In this document: piece by piece, positions 7,987-15,924 of the stretch
Numbering within the stretch: position 1 is the stretch's first letter
Layout of the letters: each line of letters starts with the position of its first letter
Source: JADHLJ01 sp038118725
Lineage (GTDB): Bacteria > Pseudomonadota > Alphaproteobacteria > Thalassobaculales > Thalassobaculaceae
Assembly: GCA_038118725.1 (NCBI GenBank)
Contig: JAYOIK010000076.1
Coordinates: 1 to 24,171, forward strand
DNA: 24,171 bases
Direction: 5' to 3'
Position numbers and translations under genes: made by a program
The notes under the pieces: model-generated
Database searches by the model: none
What the model was told of the DNA's origin: nothing
Seen by the model: the letters and a program-made list of their open reading frames with translations, nothing else

Positions 7987-8036
7987 CGCCTCGCGGCCTT
8001 GATCAATCCCACAGCGGATCTTGAAGGCGCGAGGCG
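7987..8036. terminator. candidate bidirectional terminator hairpin
   Basis: A GC-rich stem between two convergent genes: CGCCTCGCGGCCTT at 7987-8000 pairs with AAGGCGCGAGGCG at 8024-8036, with one bulged base and a 23-base loop. There is no clear T-run, so intrinsic termination is uncertain. The position between two gene ends supports the call. Confidence 0.4.
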
Positions 8037-8051
8037 GACGTAGAGCCGCTA

Positions 8052-9707
8052 TCAGGTCGTAAGCCAGCCGAATTGCTGGGGCTTGCGACCGGCGGCGTGA
8101 TGCAGACGGACATTGACCAGCGCCGGTCCCGGATGCGCCTTGGCATCGGCGAGCGCTTGCTTCAGATCCGCCGGATCCTCGACATAGAAGCCCTTGCCAC
8201 CGAAAGCCTCCATCATCTTGTCATAACGCGCGCCGATGGTGAGCACATGGGCGGGCATTTGTTCATCCGTCGGCATTTCCTCGATGCCGCGGCCGATGCC
8301 GCCATTGTTCAGGACCACGATCTTGATCGGCAGATTGTGACGGCAGGCCGTCTCGATCTCCATGCCGGAGAACCCAAGCGCCGAGTCGCCCGAGACCGAC
8401 ACGATCGGCTTGTCCGGATTGACCACCGCCGCCGCGATGGCGAAGCCCATGCCGATCCCCATGGTGCCGTAACTGCCGGCGTCGAGACGCAGGCGGGGCG
8501 AGGCGTTCGGCAACTGGGTGCGACCGATATCCATGGTGTTGGCGCCCTCGCCGATGATGATCGTGTCCTCGGTCATCGCCTCGCGAATATCCTTGAGCGC
8601 CCGGTAGTAATTGGTCGGGCTCGAGTTGTCGTCGATCATCGGCTGGATCTGAACCGCGTTGGCATCGGCTTTTTCCTTCAGCGCCGTGCGCCATTCGGTA
8701 TCCGCCGGGTAGAACCACTGACGGTTCTCCAGCGCCTTGTTGAGCTGTCCGGTAATCGCCTTGCCGTCGCCGACCAGCGGCACCTCGGTCGGCACGTTGT
8801 TGCCGATCGCCTCGTGGGCGATATCGAGCTGGATGATCTTCACCCCCGGCTTGAAGCGGGGCTTGGAGCCGAAATGCATGATCCAGTTGAGCCGCGCGCC
8901 CATCAGGAAAACCACGTCGGCTTCCTTCAAGGCGTGACTGCGCGCCGCGCCGACCGAGAGCGGATGGTTGTCGTCGATCACGCCCTTGCCCATCGGCGAG
9001 GCGAGGAACGGCAGCTGGGTACGCTCGACGAAGTCGCGGACCTCGTCCTCGGCGCGGCTCCAGGCCATGCCCTTGCCGACGATGACCAGCGGGTTCTTGG
9101 CGCCTTCCAGTACGTCGAGGGCGGCCTCGATATTCTCCTGCGGCGCCTGACTGCGGGGCGGTTCGGGAATGGTCGCGGCCTCGACGGCCTCGCTCTCGTC
9201 GATTTCGGCCTGGATGATGTCATCGGGCATGTCGAGATAGACCGCGCCGGGCCGGCCATAGATCGAGTTGCGAACGGCCTGCTCGACATAGAACGGAATG
9301 CGATAGGCGTGCTCGACCGCGTGGGCGTATTTGCAGAACGGCGTGGCGATCATCACCTGACGCTCTTCCTGGAAGGCGCCCATGCCGTTCTGATAGGTCG
9401 GCGACGCGCCGCCGATCAGGATCATCGGCCAGCAATTCTCCTTAGCGTTGGCGAGACCCGCCAGGCCATGCACCACGCCGGGGCCGGACACCACCAGGCA
9501 GGCGCCGGGGCGGCCGGTCAAATAGCCCACCGCCTGGGCGGAATAAGAGGCGGATTGCTCGTTCCGCATGCCGATATATTTGATGCCGGCCTCGATGGCG
9601 GCGGCGGCGATCGGCTGTACCGGAAAGCCGACAACGCCGAACATATACTCAACACCCTGCTGTTTCAGACTGCGCGCCATCAACTGCGCGCCGGTGACCT
9701 TGGCCAT
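8052..9707 (-). CDS. 2-hydroxyacyl-CoA lyase / oxalyl-CoA decarboxylase-type ThDP enzyme
   Basis: A 551-residue thiamine-diphosphate enzyme. The thiamine-activating glutamate is E50 in GMRNEQSASY. The family block GRPGACLVVSGPGVVHGL is at about 65-82, and AVRNSIYGRPGAVYLDMP at 144-161. The metal/diphosphate motif runs from GDSALGFSG (440-448) to NN at 467-468. The pattern follows human HACL1 and bacterial 2-hydroxyacyl-CoA lyases more closely than oxalate-specific OXC. Such enzymes cleave 2-hydroxyacyl-CoA to formyl-CoA and an aldehyde. Position 472 is Gly (NNGGIG) where HACL1 and OXC carry Tyr. The ATG at 9707 was preferred to an in-frame TTG at 9722 because the intervening bases form the ribosome site. 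The gene is divergent from a hotdog thioesterase. Confidence 0.87.
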   Translation of the reverse strand: MAKVTGAQLMARSLKQQGVEYMFGVVGFPVQPIAAAAIEAGIKYIGMRNEQSASYSAQAVGYLTGRPGACLVVSGPGVVHGLAGLANAKENCWPMILIGGASPTYQNGMGAFQEERQVMIATPFCKYAHAVEHAYRIPFYVEQAVRNSIYGRPGAVYLDMPDDIIQAEIDESEAVEAATIPEPPRSQAPQENIEAALDVLEGAKNPLVIVGKGMAWSRAEDEVRDFVERTQLPFLASPMGKGVIDDNHPLSVGAARSHALKEADVVFLMGARLNWIMHFGSKPRFKPGVKIIQLDIAHEAIGNNVPTEVPLVGDGKAITGQLNKALENRQWFYPADTEWRTALKEKADANAVQIQPMIDDNSSPTNYYRALKDIREAMTEDTIIIGEGANTMDIGRTQLPNASPRLRLDAGSYGTMGIGMGFAIAAAVVNPDKPIVSVSGDSALGFSGMEIETACRHNLPIKIVVLNNGGIGRGIEEMPTDEQMPAHVLTIGARYDKMMEAFGGKGFYVEDPADLKQALADAKAHPGPALVNVRLHHAAGRKPQQFGWLTT

Positions 9708-9713
9708 ATCGTG

Positions 9714-9720
9714 CCTCCCC
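9714..9720 (-). promoter_or_regulatory. ribosome binding site of the hydroxyacyl-CoA lyase gene
   Basis: On the minus strand GGGGAGG ends six bases before the ATG at 9707. It lies inside the extension that would be created by the in-frame TTG at 9722, which argues that ATG is the true start. Confidence 0.75.
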
Positions 9721-9923
9721 AATTTTCCTCTGATGACGGGTTCAGGATTGTTCTTGGATCACACGCTAAGCATCCCCGGGGAAACGGGCAAGCATGGCCA
9801 GGGCAATCCCCTCCAAGCATTCAGGTGATGATGGGCTCGGACCGGCCGCATCGCGCGGCTTGACCCTCGCGCGAGCTTGCCGCAGCTTTCGCCCGACAGT
9901 GATCAACATGGGCCGAGACCGCG

Positions 9924-10358
9924 ATGACCATCCCCTACGAACCCGATCCGGAACTCGAGGCCGCCGGGTATACCGTCCCCTATCCCAACGACCCCTTCGA
10001 AATGCGGAGTGGGCCTTTCTATATCGGCTTTGACGAGGACGGCTCGACCATCGTGGCGCTGCGCGCCGGGGAGAACCAATGCAATAGCAACGGGGTTGTC
10101 CATGGCGGCTGTCTGATGACGCTCGCCGATCTCGCGGTTTGCTACGAGGCGATCGGCGGCGATATCGCGCTGCGTTCCCTGACGGTCTCGCTCACCGCGA
10201 ATTTCCTGGCGCCGGCCGAGCGTGGGGTGATCCTGCGCGCCTATCCCCAGGTCAACCGCCGCACCAAGCGCATGGCCTTTGTCGACACGCGGATCATGGA
10301 TGGCGAAACCTGCGTCTTCACGGCCTCGGCGGTGATCCGGGTGATCCCAAGGGGTTAA
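9924..10358 (+). CDS. PaaI-family hotdog-fold thioesterase
   Basis: A 144-residue hotdog-fold protein of the PaaI/acyl-CoA thioesterase type, expected to hydrolyse an acyl- or aryl-CoA. The family signature is VVHGGCLMTLADLAV at residues 58-72, with the HGG motif at 60-62 and the helix acid D69. The strand LRSLTVSLTANFLAPA and the VNRRTKRMAFVDTRI segment complete the fold. Length is normal. The ribosome site is weak. It is divergent from the hydroxyacyl-CoA lyase, which suggests but does not prove a shared acyl-CoA pathway. Its stop overlaps the stop of the convergent phosphatase gene by 4 bases. Confidence 0.9.
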   Translation: MTIPYEPDPELEAAGYTVPYPNDPFEMRSGPFYIGFDEDGSTIVALRAGENQCNSNGVVHGGCLMTLADLAVCYEAIGGDIALRSLTVSLTANFLAPAERGVILRAYPQVNRRTKRMAFVDTRIMDGETCVFTASAVIRVIPRG

Positions 10359-11128
10359 CCGCTTTTCAGCACGCTCAGAGCGGCTTCATGTAATGGCGCG
10401 CTGGCGCTGGCGAGGATGGCGCCGCTTGAGTCGAGCGTAAGGGGCGCGCCGTCCCACCCGCTGATCCGACCGCCCGCGCCCTCGACCACGGGCACTAGCG
10501 CGCAGATATCGAACGCATCGAGGTTGGTGCCGTTGAGCGCGAGATCGATCGCGCCCCGCGCCAGCGAGGCATAGCCGAGGCATCCGGTATCGAAGAGGTT
10601 CCAGCGTGTGGCGCGCCGCAATCTCTCGAACCCGCCAAAACGGATTTCGTCATAGGCGTCCGGACCCGAGAGCCCGGCGACTGTCTCGGCCAAGCTCGCC
10701 CGCCCGCTGGTTGTCACGGGTTTGTCGTTCAACCAGCAACCACCGCTCGCAAGCCCGAGAGTACGCTCGCCGGTCAACGGTTGCTCGATGATCCCGAGCA
10801 CCGGTCGGCGATGTCGGCAGAGCGCCACCAAAACACCGAAGCCCGGCAGACCGGCGGCGAATTGCTTGGTGCCGTCGACCGGGTCGATTACCCACACGTA
10901 TTCCCGGTCAAGCCCGGTGGAGCCGAATTCCTCGCCGAGGATACCGTGATCCGGGGCTTCGCGGGTCAGGATCTCCCGAATGGCGCCCTCCACGGCCTTG
11001 TCGATCGCGGTGACCGGACTACCGTCCGGCTTGATCTCCATGGCCAGGCGGTCGCGTCCGTCGCGGACGATATCCCTGGCGGTATCCGCCAGCCGACCGG
11101 CGAGACCGGCGAAGTCCTCGACACTCAT
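10355..11128 (-). CDS. hisN: inositol monophosphatase family protein, likely histidinol-phosphatase
   Basis: A 257-residue Mg-dependent phosphatase of the inositol monophosphatase superfamily. Metal-binding motifs are GEEFG at 65-69 and DPVDGTKQF at 82-90, with the C-terminal AFDICALVPVVEGAGG motif at about 205-220. The DGTKQF form and the REYVWVID lead-in resemble HisN-type histidinol-phosphatases of alphaproteobacteria, which catalyse a late step of histidine synthesis. An inositol or nucleotide phosphatase role cannot be excluded. The frame extends 58 codons upstream, but the ATG at 11128 has an AGGAG site about 6 bases before it and starts at the homologous N-terminus. No other his genes are in the window. 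Confidence 0.87.
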   Translation of the reverse strand: MSVEDFAGLAGRLADTARDIVRDGRDRLAMEIKPDGSPVTAIDKAVEGAIREILTREAPDHGILGEEFGSTGLDREYVWVIDPVDGTKQFAAGLPGFGVLVALCRHRRPVLGIIEQPLTGERTLGLASGGCWLNDKPVTTSGRASLAETVAGLSGPDAYDEIRFGGFERLRRATRWNLFDTGCLGYASLARGAIDLALNGTNLDAFDICALVPVVEGAGGRISGWDGAPLTLDSSGAILASASAPLHEAALSVLKSG

Positions 11129-11250
11129 CTCATGGCTCCTCTCTTGTCCTCTCGAGAGACGATAGCGCTCGGCGCCACCACGCGGAAGCATTGCGGATGT
11201 GATCGCGCCGAGGTTGCCGACCCCGCGGCCATGAACCACCCTTGGGCCAG

Positions 11251-11289
11251 TCCAACCAGACCATCCAACCAAACCGTCCAACCAAACTG
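11251..11289. repeat. three tandem 13-base repeats before the carboxymuconolactone decarboxylase-like gene
   Basis: Three direct copies of a 13-base unit, TCCAACCARACCR-like, run without gaps at 11251-11263, 11264-11276 and 11277-11289. The second and third copies differ by two bases, and the first from the second by two. The array ends 11 bases before the ATG at 11301 and covers part of the divergent intergenic region with hisN. Regularly spaced copies here could be operator sites or part of the 5' leader. Confidence 0.75.
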
Positions 11290-11300
11290 GGAGCGCCGCC

Positions 11301-11705
11301 ATGGCCGAGGTTGAAAGAAGTGATCTTTACAAGAAGGGCGATGCCCTGCGACGCGAAATGTACGGCCAGGAGGCCTATGACCGCGCCAAAAACGGCGTCT
11401 ATGCTGATCCGATCATGCGCAAGTTTCTGGATGTCGCCACCGAGACCGTGTTCGGCGCGCTGTGGACCCGTCCGGGCCTGGACACCAAGACCCGGGCTCT
11501 GATCTGCGTGATCTCCGATATCGCGACCCAGCGCGAGGATGAGCTCGAGATTCATCTGCGTTTCGCCATCGGCCAAGGCTGGACCGAGGACGAGCTACTC
11601 GAGAGCATGCTGCATCTCTCCGGTTATATCGGCGTTCCTTGCGTGCGCGGCGCCATGCTCGTCGCGAGCCGGGTCTTTGCCGAACTGCGGGCCGAGAAGG
11701 GCTGA
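11301..11705 (+). CDS. carboxymuconolactone decarboxylase family protein
   Basis: A 134-residue all-helical protein of the carboxymuconolactone decarboxylase/AhpD superfamily. The core block LDTKTRALICVISDIATQR is at about 60-78, followed by EIHLRFAIGQGWTEDELLE and LHLSGYIGVPCVRGAM. It lacks the CXXC pair of AhpD-type peroxidase partners, so it is closer to PcaC-like members, which decarboxylate gamma-carboxymuconolactone. No other protocatechuate-pathway genes are here, so the substrate is open. The GGGAG before the ATG overlaps the last bases of the 13-base tandem repeat array. It is divergent from hisN. Confidence 0.87.
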   Translation: MAEVERSDLYKKGDALRREMYGQEAYDRAKNGVYADPIMRKFLDVATETVFGALWTRPGLDTKTRALICVISDIATQREDELEIHLRFAIGQGWTEDELLESMLHLSGYIGVPCVRGAMLVASRVFAELRAEKG

Positions 11706-11769
11706 TGCCTTTGAGCTTTTGATTGCGTCATCGCCTCGAGACACGAGATCCACTTTCGCAACCGCGCGA

Positions 11770-11789
11770 CCCGGGGCGTTGGCCCCGGG
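11770..11789 (+). terminator. candidate hairpin after the carboxymuconolactone decarboxylase-like gene
   Basis: A perfect 8-base-pair stem (CCCGGGGC / GCCCCGGG) with a 4-base loop, 65 bases after the stop codon. No T-run follows, so it is either a weak intrinsic terminator or only a stable RNA end. The rest of 11706-11988 shows no gene. Confidence 0.35.
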
Positions 11790-11988
11790 CCCCTTCGCGA
11801 CAGGCGGGCTCGCGACTCCTCGGAATTGTTCCATGGACTAACCGCGCTCGCCCGCGGGAGCCGCATATCGGCGTCTCGAAGGGCCTTGGCGTGTCCCGAG
11901 AACATCCGAAGCCGCTACCCGCGCCTGCTTCCTTGCCGCCCCGACCGGGCGCTGGTACACGAGGCTGGACCAATCCGGGAAGCACCGC

Positions 11989-12570
11989 ATGCTTCGATCT
12001 CTTTATGAGCGCACTCTCGCCGCCGCCGCCCACCGTCACGCGACATGGTGGCTGGCCCTGGTCTCGTTCGTCGAGAGCTCGGTGTTTCCGATTCCGCCGG
12101 ATGTGATGCTGATCCCCATGGTACTGGCCGACCGGACTCGTTGGATCAGGATCGCGACGGTGTGCACGCTCGCCTCGGTGGCGGGCGGCGTCGCGGGATA
12201 TGCCATTGGGCTTTTTCTGTTTGACGTGATCGGCCAGGCGCTGCTCGACTTCTATGGCTACGGCGCCAAATTCGCTACCTTCGGCGAAATGTATAACGAA
12301 TGGGGCGCCTGGATCGTCTTCGGCGCCGGCGTCACGCCGTTCCCCTATAAGGTTATCACCATCGCCAGCGGCGTGACCCAACTCGATCTCTTGGTCTTCG
12401 TCGTCGCGTCGGTCCTGGCCCGCGGGCTCCGGTTCTTCATTGTCTGCGGATTGCTGTGGAAGTTCGGACCGGCGATCCGCGGATTTCTGGAAAAACATCT
12501 CGGTCCGCTCACGGTTCTTTTCTTCGTGCTGTTGATCGGCGGCTTCGTCGCTCTCAAATACCTTCTGTAA
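11989..12570 (+). CDS. YqaA family membrane protein (SNARE-associated/DedA superfamily)
   Basis: A 193-residue inner-membrane protein of the DedA/VTT superfamily, YqaA branch. The first hydrophobic segment holds the signature FVESSVFPIPPDVMLIP at about 27-43. The re-entrant-loop motif GAGVTPFPYKVITIASG is at about 117-133. Further membrane segments lie at about 53-75, 133-155 and 172-190. Superfamily members are linked to lipid flipping and membrane homeostasis; the role of YqaA itself is not settled. GGGAAG precedes the ATG. It lies 26 bases before dsbB and then coq7, probably one operon of envelope functions. Confidence 0.9.
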   Translation: MLRSLYERTLAAAAHRHATWWLALVSFVESSVFPIPPDVMLIPMVLADRTRWIRIATVCTLASVAGGVAGYAIGLFLFDVIGQALLDFYGYGAKFATFGEMYNEWGAWIVFGAGVTPFPYKVITIASGVTQLDLLVFVVASVLARGLRFFIVCGLLWKFGPAIRGFLEKHLGPLTVLFFVLLIGGFVALKYLL

Positions 12571-12596
12571 CCACTTCGACGGAGGCCGCGACCATC

Positions 12597-13103
12597 ATGG
12601 GATCAACGGATCGATCGCCCGCGATCATGTTGCTTATCGGCTCCGGTGGTTTGCTCGCGGGCGCCTACGGATTTCAGTATTTCGGCGATTTGCAGCCCTG
12701 CGTGCTTTGTCTCTATCAGCGGGTTCCCCATGCCGTCGTGATCGTGCTCGCCCTGGCGGCGATCGTGTTGTCGCCGCGCCCGGTTGTCGGGTGGATCATC
12801 GCCGCGGCGGGCCTGGCGGTGGCGATCGGGGCGGGTATCGCCGGCTTCCACGTCGGGGTCGAGCAGCACTGGTGGGAAGGCACGGCGGAATGCGGTTCGA
12901 CGGCGGCGGCGGACACGATCGAGGCCCTGCGCGCGCAGCTTCTGGCACAGCCCGTCACCCGCTGCGACGAAGTGCCGTGGTCATTGTTCAATGTCTCCAT
13001 GGCCGGGTATAATTTCGCCTTCTCCACGGCCTTGGCGATCTTCGCGTTTCGCCATTCCTGGTCGTTGATCCGACGCTCGACACGAGACGGAGCGGCCTCA
13101 TGA
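12597..13103 (+). CDS. dsbB: disulfide bond formation protein B
   Basis: A 168-residue four-helix membrane protein that reoxidises the periplasmic oxidase DsbA and passes electrons to ubiquinone. The first redox pair is C35/C38 in PCVLCLYQR and the second is C99/C123 in the periplasmic loop (AECGST ... TRCDEVPWSLF), followed by the usual SMAGYN. The frame is open into the upstream gene, but the ATG at 12597, preceded by GGAGG, gives the normal length. Its stop overlaps the start of coq7 (ATGA), so the two are translationally coupled. Pairing a quinone-using enzyme with a quinone-synthesis gene makes functional sense. Confidence 0.93.
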   Translation: MGSTDRSPAIMLLIGSGGLLAGAYGFQYFGDLQPCVLCLYQRVPHAVVIVLALAAIVLSPRPVVGWIIAAAGLAVAIGAGIAGFHVGVEQHWWEGTAECGSTAAADTIEALRAQLLAQPVTRCDEVPWSLFNVSMAGYNFAFSTALAIFAFRHSWSLIRRSTRDGAAS

Positions 13104-13654
13104 GTAAATCCACGGCCCAGGATCGGCTGCCCGGCGACCTCACCCGCGAGGAGATGATCGCGCGGATGATCCGCGTCGATCATGCCGGCGAGTTCGGAGC
13201 GCGGCGGATTTATGAAGGTCAGCTCGCGGTGCTCGGGCGTTCCGCCGAGGGCGAGACGATCCGGCATATGAAGGAACAGGAGGATCGGCATCTCGACGCC
13301 TTCGAGAAGATGATCGTCGAACGCCGGGTGCGCCCGACGGCGCTGCATCCGATCTGGAACCTCGCGGGTTTCGCGCTCGGCGCCGGAACCGCCCTGCTTG
13401 GCCCCAAGGCCGCGATGGCCTGCACGATCGCCGTCGAGGAGGTGATCGACGAGCACTACGCCAAGCAGGCCGAGCAACTCGGCGAGGATGAGAGCGCGCT
13501 TCGCGATACCATCGAGGCGTTTCGCGCCGAGGAACTGGAGCACCGGGATACCGCCGTCGAGCATGGTGGCGAGGAGGCCGTCGGCTATCCGGTGCTGCGC
13601 CGGATGATTCAGGCGGGCAGCCGCGCGGCGATCTGGTTGTCCGAGCGGGTTTAG
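13100..13654 (+). CDS. coq7: COQ7-type demethoxyubiquinone hydroxylase
   Basis: A 184-residue di-iron monooxygenase that hydroxylates demethoxyubiquinone in the penultimate step of ubiquinone synthesis. The four-helix bundle carries E31 in DHAGEFGA, E61 and H64 in EQEDRH, the AVEEVIDEHY helix (about 111-120) and E145/H148 in EELEH, giving the paired EXXH motifs. A short hydrophobic segment, NLAGFALGAGTALLG, at about 87-101 fits membrane contact. Length suits the bacterial form. It overlaps dsbB by 4 bases. Its TAG stop is part of the left arm of the 13653-13916 inverted-repeat element. Confidence 0.95.
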   Translation: MSKSTAQDRLPGDLTREEMIARMIRVDHAGEFGARRIYEGQLAVLGRSAEGETIRHMKEQEDRHLDAFEKMIVERRVRPTALHPIWNLAGFALGAGTALLGPKAAMACTIAVEEVIDEHYAKQAEQLGEDESALRDTIEAFRAEELEHRDTAVEHGGEEAVGYPVLRRMIQAGSRAAIWLSERV

Positions 13655-13916
13655 ACCGTTTCTGGTCTTTACGGAACCGCCGTGATGGCTTTTGGTGAGT
13701 CGATCCGCGAGGAGAAGCAGGGCGGGCGATGCGGTGCATCGGCAAGCCGTTTCGAGGTGGCGGGCGGCCACCAAAAGCCACCCTTCGGGCCGGTTCTCGT
13801 GAACCTGGGAGGGCGTCGCGCACCTTGGCTGAGGCTCCGCCACGCCCCGCGGCACGCTCCTATCCCAGGAACACGACAACCGGTCACGGTGCTTCCGTAA
13901 AGACCAGATACGGTCT
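13653..13916. repeat. MITE-like element with 24-base terminal inverted repeats
   Basis: The stretch from the coq7 stop codon to the end of the permease gene contains no gene. It is bounded by a 24-base inverted repeat: the left arm at 13653-13676 begins AGACCGTTTCTGG and the right arm at 13893-13916 is its reverse complement with one mismatch. The roughly 264-base unit has no transposase. It has GC-rich internal palindromic patches. I see no convincing target-site duplication. A third, related arm occurs at 23168-23191 (22 of 24 bases identical), so the arm belongs to a repeat family. 13917-13981 shows nothing else. Confidence 0.75.
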
Positions 13917-13981
13917 GGACCTTGATCCGGGGGGCATGCCCGCTATTTGGAGATGCCGGAAGATCGCTCTGGAAATCAATG

Positions 13982-14908
13982 TCAGCGGTTTGCGCCGGAC
14001 CTCGGATCCAGCGCCGATTGCAGACCGTCGCCGAGCAGATTGAAGGCGATCACGGTCACGAAGATCAGCATGCCCGGCCAAACCGCTAGGGCCGGCGCCT
14101 CGGAGATCAGATCCTGGGCGCCGGTCAGCATGTTGCCCCAACTGGGCACCGGCGGCTGGATGCCGAGACCGAGAAAGCTCAACACGCTTTCGAATAAAAT
14201 GACGTTGCCCACGGTCAAGGTGGTGGCCACGAGAATCGGTGACGCGGCGTTCGGCAGGATATGGCGAAACATGATCCGCGCCGGCCCGAACCCCTGGGCG
14301 ATGGCGACCAGCACGAACTCGCGTTTGCGCAGGCTCAGGGTCGCGGCCCGTACCAGACGCGCCACGGTTGGCCAGCCCACTATGGCGATGATCACCACGA
14401 TTCGTTGCAGGCTGAAGGACTCGGAACCTGAAATCGCTTCCGGCAGGCCCAACTTGGACGGATCCACGGCCGCCAAAACGATCAGCAAGGGCAGCAGCGG
14501 CAGCGAGATCACGCCATCGGCGAAACGCATGATCACCGCGTCGACGCGTCCGCCGAAATAGCCCGAGATCAACCCCAGCAGGGTTCCGATCGCCGCCGAG
14601 GCTATGGCCGCGGTGAAGCCGACCAGAAGCGAAACCCTCCCGCCGTGCAGAAGCCGCAGCAAGAGGTCGCGGCCCAACTCATCGGTGCCGAGCCAATGCG
14701 CGGCGCTGGGTGGCGCGGCGCGGGCGAACAAGTTCACCGCGCTCGCGTCCAGACCCAATACCGTCTCGACCAGGGGCGCCGCGAGCACGGCGACGAACAA
14801 CACCGCCAATACCGCGAGGCCGAGGGCGGCGAGGCGATGCCGGGCCAAGCGCCGCCATGGCCCTGCCCGCGCGACCCCCGCTCCACGTGTCGTCGTCGTC
14901 CCGCTCAC
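13982..14908 (-). CDS. ABC transporter permease, DppC/OppC type
   Basis: A 308-residue inner-membrane permease of the dipeptide/oligopeptide/nickel importer family. It opens with a cytoplasmic basic stretch and one membrane segment (LAALGLAVLAVLFVAVLAAP), then the family block HWLGTDELGRDLLLRLLHGG. The ATPase-contact EAA-like loop is VAIAQGFGPARIMFRHILPN, and the closing segment has SFLGLGIQPPVPSWGNML. These are standard OppC features. The start overlaps the stop of the upstream permease gene by 4 bases. It is the last gene of a minus-strand operon with thiolase, solute-binding protein and first permease. No ATPase genes follow; the next genes read the opposite way. Confidence 0.92.
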   Translation of the reverse strand: MSGTTTTRGAGVARAGPWRRLARHRLAALGLAVLAVLFVAVLAAPLVETVLGLDASAVNLFARAAPPSAAHWLGTDELGRDLLLRLLHGGRVSLLVGFTAAIASAAIGTLLGLISGYFGGRVDAVIMRFADGVISLPLLPLLIVLAAVDPSKLGLPEAISGSESFSLQRIVVIIAIVGWPTVARLVRAATLSLRKREFVLVAIAQGFGPARIMFRHILPNAASPILVATTLTVGNVILFESVLSFLGLGIQPPVPSWGNMLTGAQDLISEAPALAVWPGMLIFVTVIAFNLLGDGLQSALDPRSGANR

Positions 14909-15873
14909 GCCCCGCGCTCCACGCGATAGTGGATCCGCGGATCAAGCCAGGCATAGGCGATATCGGCGAGAATATTGGCGATCAGGGTGATGCCTGTCGC
15001 CAACAGCAATCCGACCAGGGCGAGGTTGTAGTCGTTGCCCATGACCGCGTCGTAGATCGTCTTGCCCATGCCGAGCCAGGAGAACATCGTCTCGGTCACC
15101 AGGGCCCCGGAGAACAACGACCCGAAATCCAGCGCCGCTATGGTCACCACCGGCAACAGGGCGTTGCGCAGGGCATGCCGCCACACCACCCGTGTCTCGG
15201 GCACGCCCTTGGCCCGCGCGGTACGAACATAATCCTCGCGCAGCACCTCGATCATGGCGGCGCGCACATGCCTGGTATATCCCGCCACCCCCGCCGCCGA
15301 GAGGGTGAGCACCGGCAGGATCATGTATCGGACACGATCCATCCAACCGTCCTCGCCGATCGTGCCCATGCCACTTGCCGGGAGCGCGCCGAGCGAGACC
15401 GCGAAGAGCAGAATCAGAAGCAGCGCCAACCAGAACGGTGGCACCGAGATACCGGCGAAACACAGCAGATTGATCAGCTGATCGGTCCAGGACCCTGGCT
15501 TCCGGGCCGCGTGAATACCGGCCGGGATGGCGATGGCCAGCGCCACGACGAGAGAGATCGCCATCAGGATCAGTGAGTTCCACAGCCGCGGCCCGAGTAC
15601 CTCCAGCACCGGCTTGGCGAACAGTCGGGAATAGCCGAAATCGCCGGCCAGCGCGTTTTCCAGCCAGGCGGCGTAACGCTCCAACAAGGGTTGGTCCAGG
15701 CCCTGAAGCGCCTTCAGACGCGCCACGTCCGCGGCGGTGACATTCGGGTCGGTGCCGATCATCAGATCGATCGGGTCCCCCGGCATCAGCCCGAGCAAGA
15801 TATAAATGATGAAGGACATCACCAACAGGACCAGCATCGACTGGCCGAGACGGGTTAGGACAAAGCCGGTCAT
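14905..15873 (-). CDS. ABC transporter permease, DppB/OppB type
   Basis: A 322-residue inner-membrane permease, partner of the following DppC/OppC-type protein. The N-terminal segment LTRLGQSMLVLLVMSFIIYI leads into LGLMPGDP, the typical DppB opening. The EAA-like loop is ARAKGVPETRVVWRHALRNA, followed by GALVTETMFSWLGMGK. Length and order are normal. The ribosome site is weak. A 138-base inverted-repeat element lies between this gene and the solute-binding protein gene upstream, unusual spacing for an otherwise tight operon. The substrate cannot be read from the permease. Confidence 0.92.
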   Translation of the reverse strand: MTGFVLTRLGQSMLVLLVMSFIIYILLGLMPGDPIDLMIGTDPNVTAADVARLKALQGLDQPLLERYAAWLENALAGDFGYSRLFAKPVLEVLGPRLWNSLILMAISLVVALAIAIPAGIHAARKPGSWTDQLINLLCFAGISVPPFWLALLLILLFAVSLGALPASGMGTIGEDGWMDRVRYMILPVLTLSAAGVAGYTRHVRAAMIEVLREDYVRTARAKGVPETRVVWRHALRNALLPVVTIAALDFGSLFSGALVTETMFSWLGMGKTIYDAVMGNDYNLALVGLLLATGITLIANILADIAYAWLDPRIHYRVERGA

Positions 15874-15924
15874 GGGGCACAGTCTCGGCTAGCGGGTCGC
15901 GCTCCCGCGGCGGCCCCAACGTTC

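Noticed and set aside
8073..9863. A 596-codon open frame antisense to the hydroxyacyl-CoA lyase
   Set aside because: The sense strand encodes a clear ThDP enzyme; the antisense product is Arg/His/Asp-rich with no motif and is a composition artefact.
12716..13879. A 387-codon minus-strand frame across dsbB, coq7 and the repeat element
   Set aside because: It is antisense to two well-supported genes and has no recognisable domain; the part over the repeat only reflects the element.
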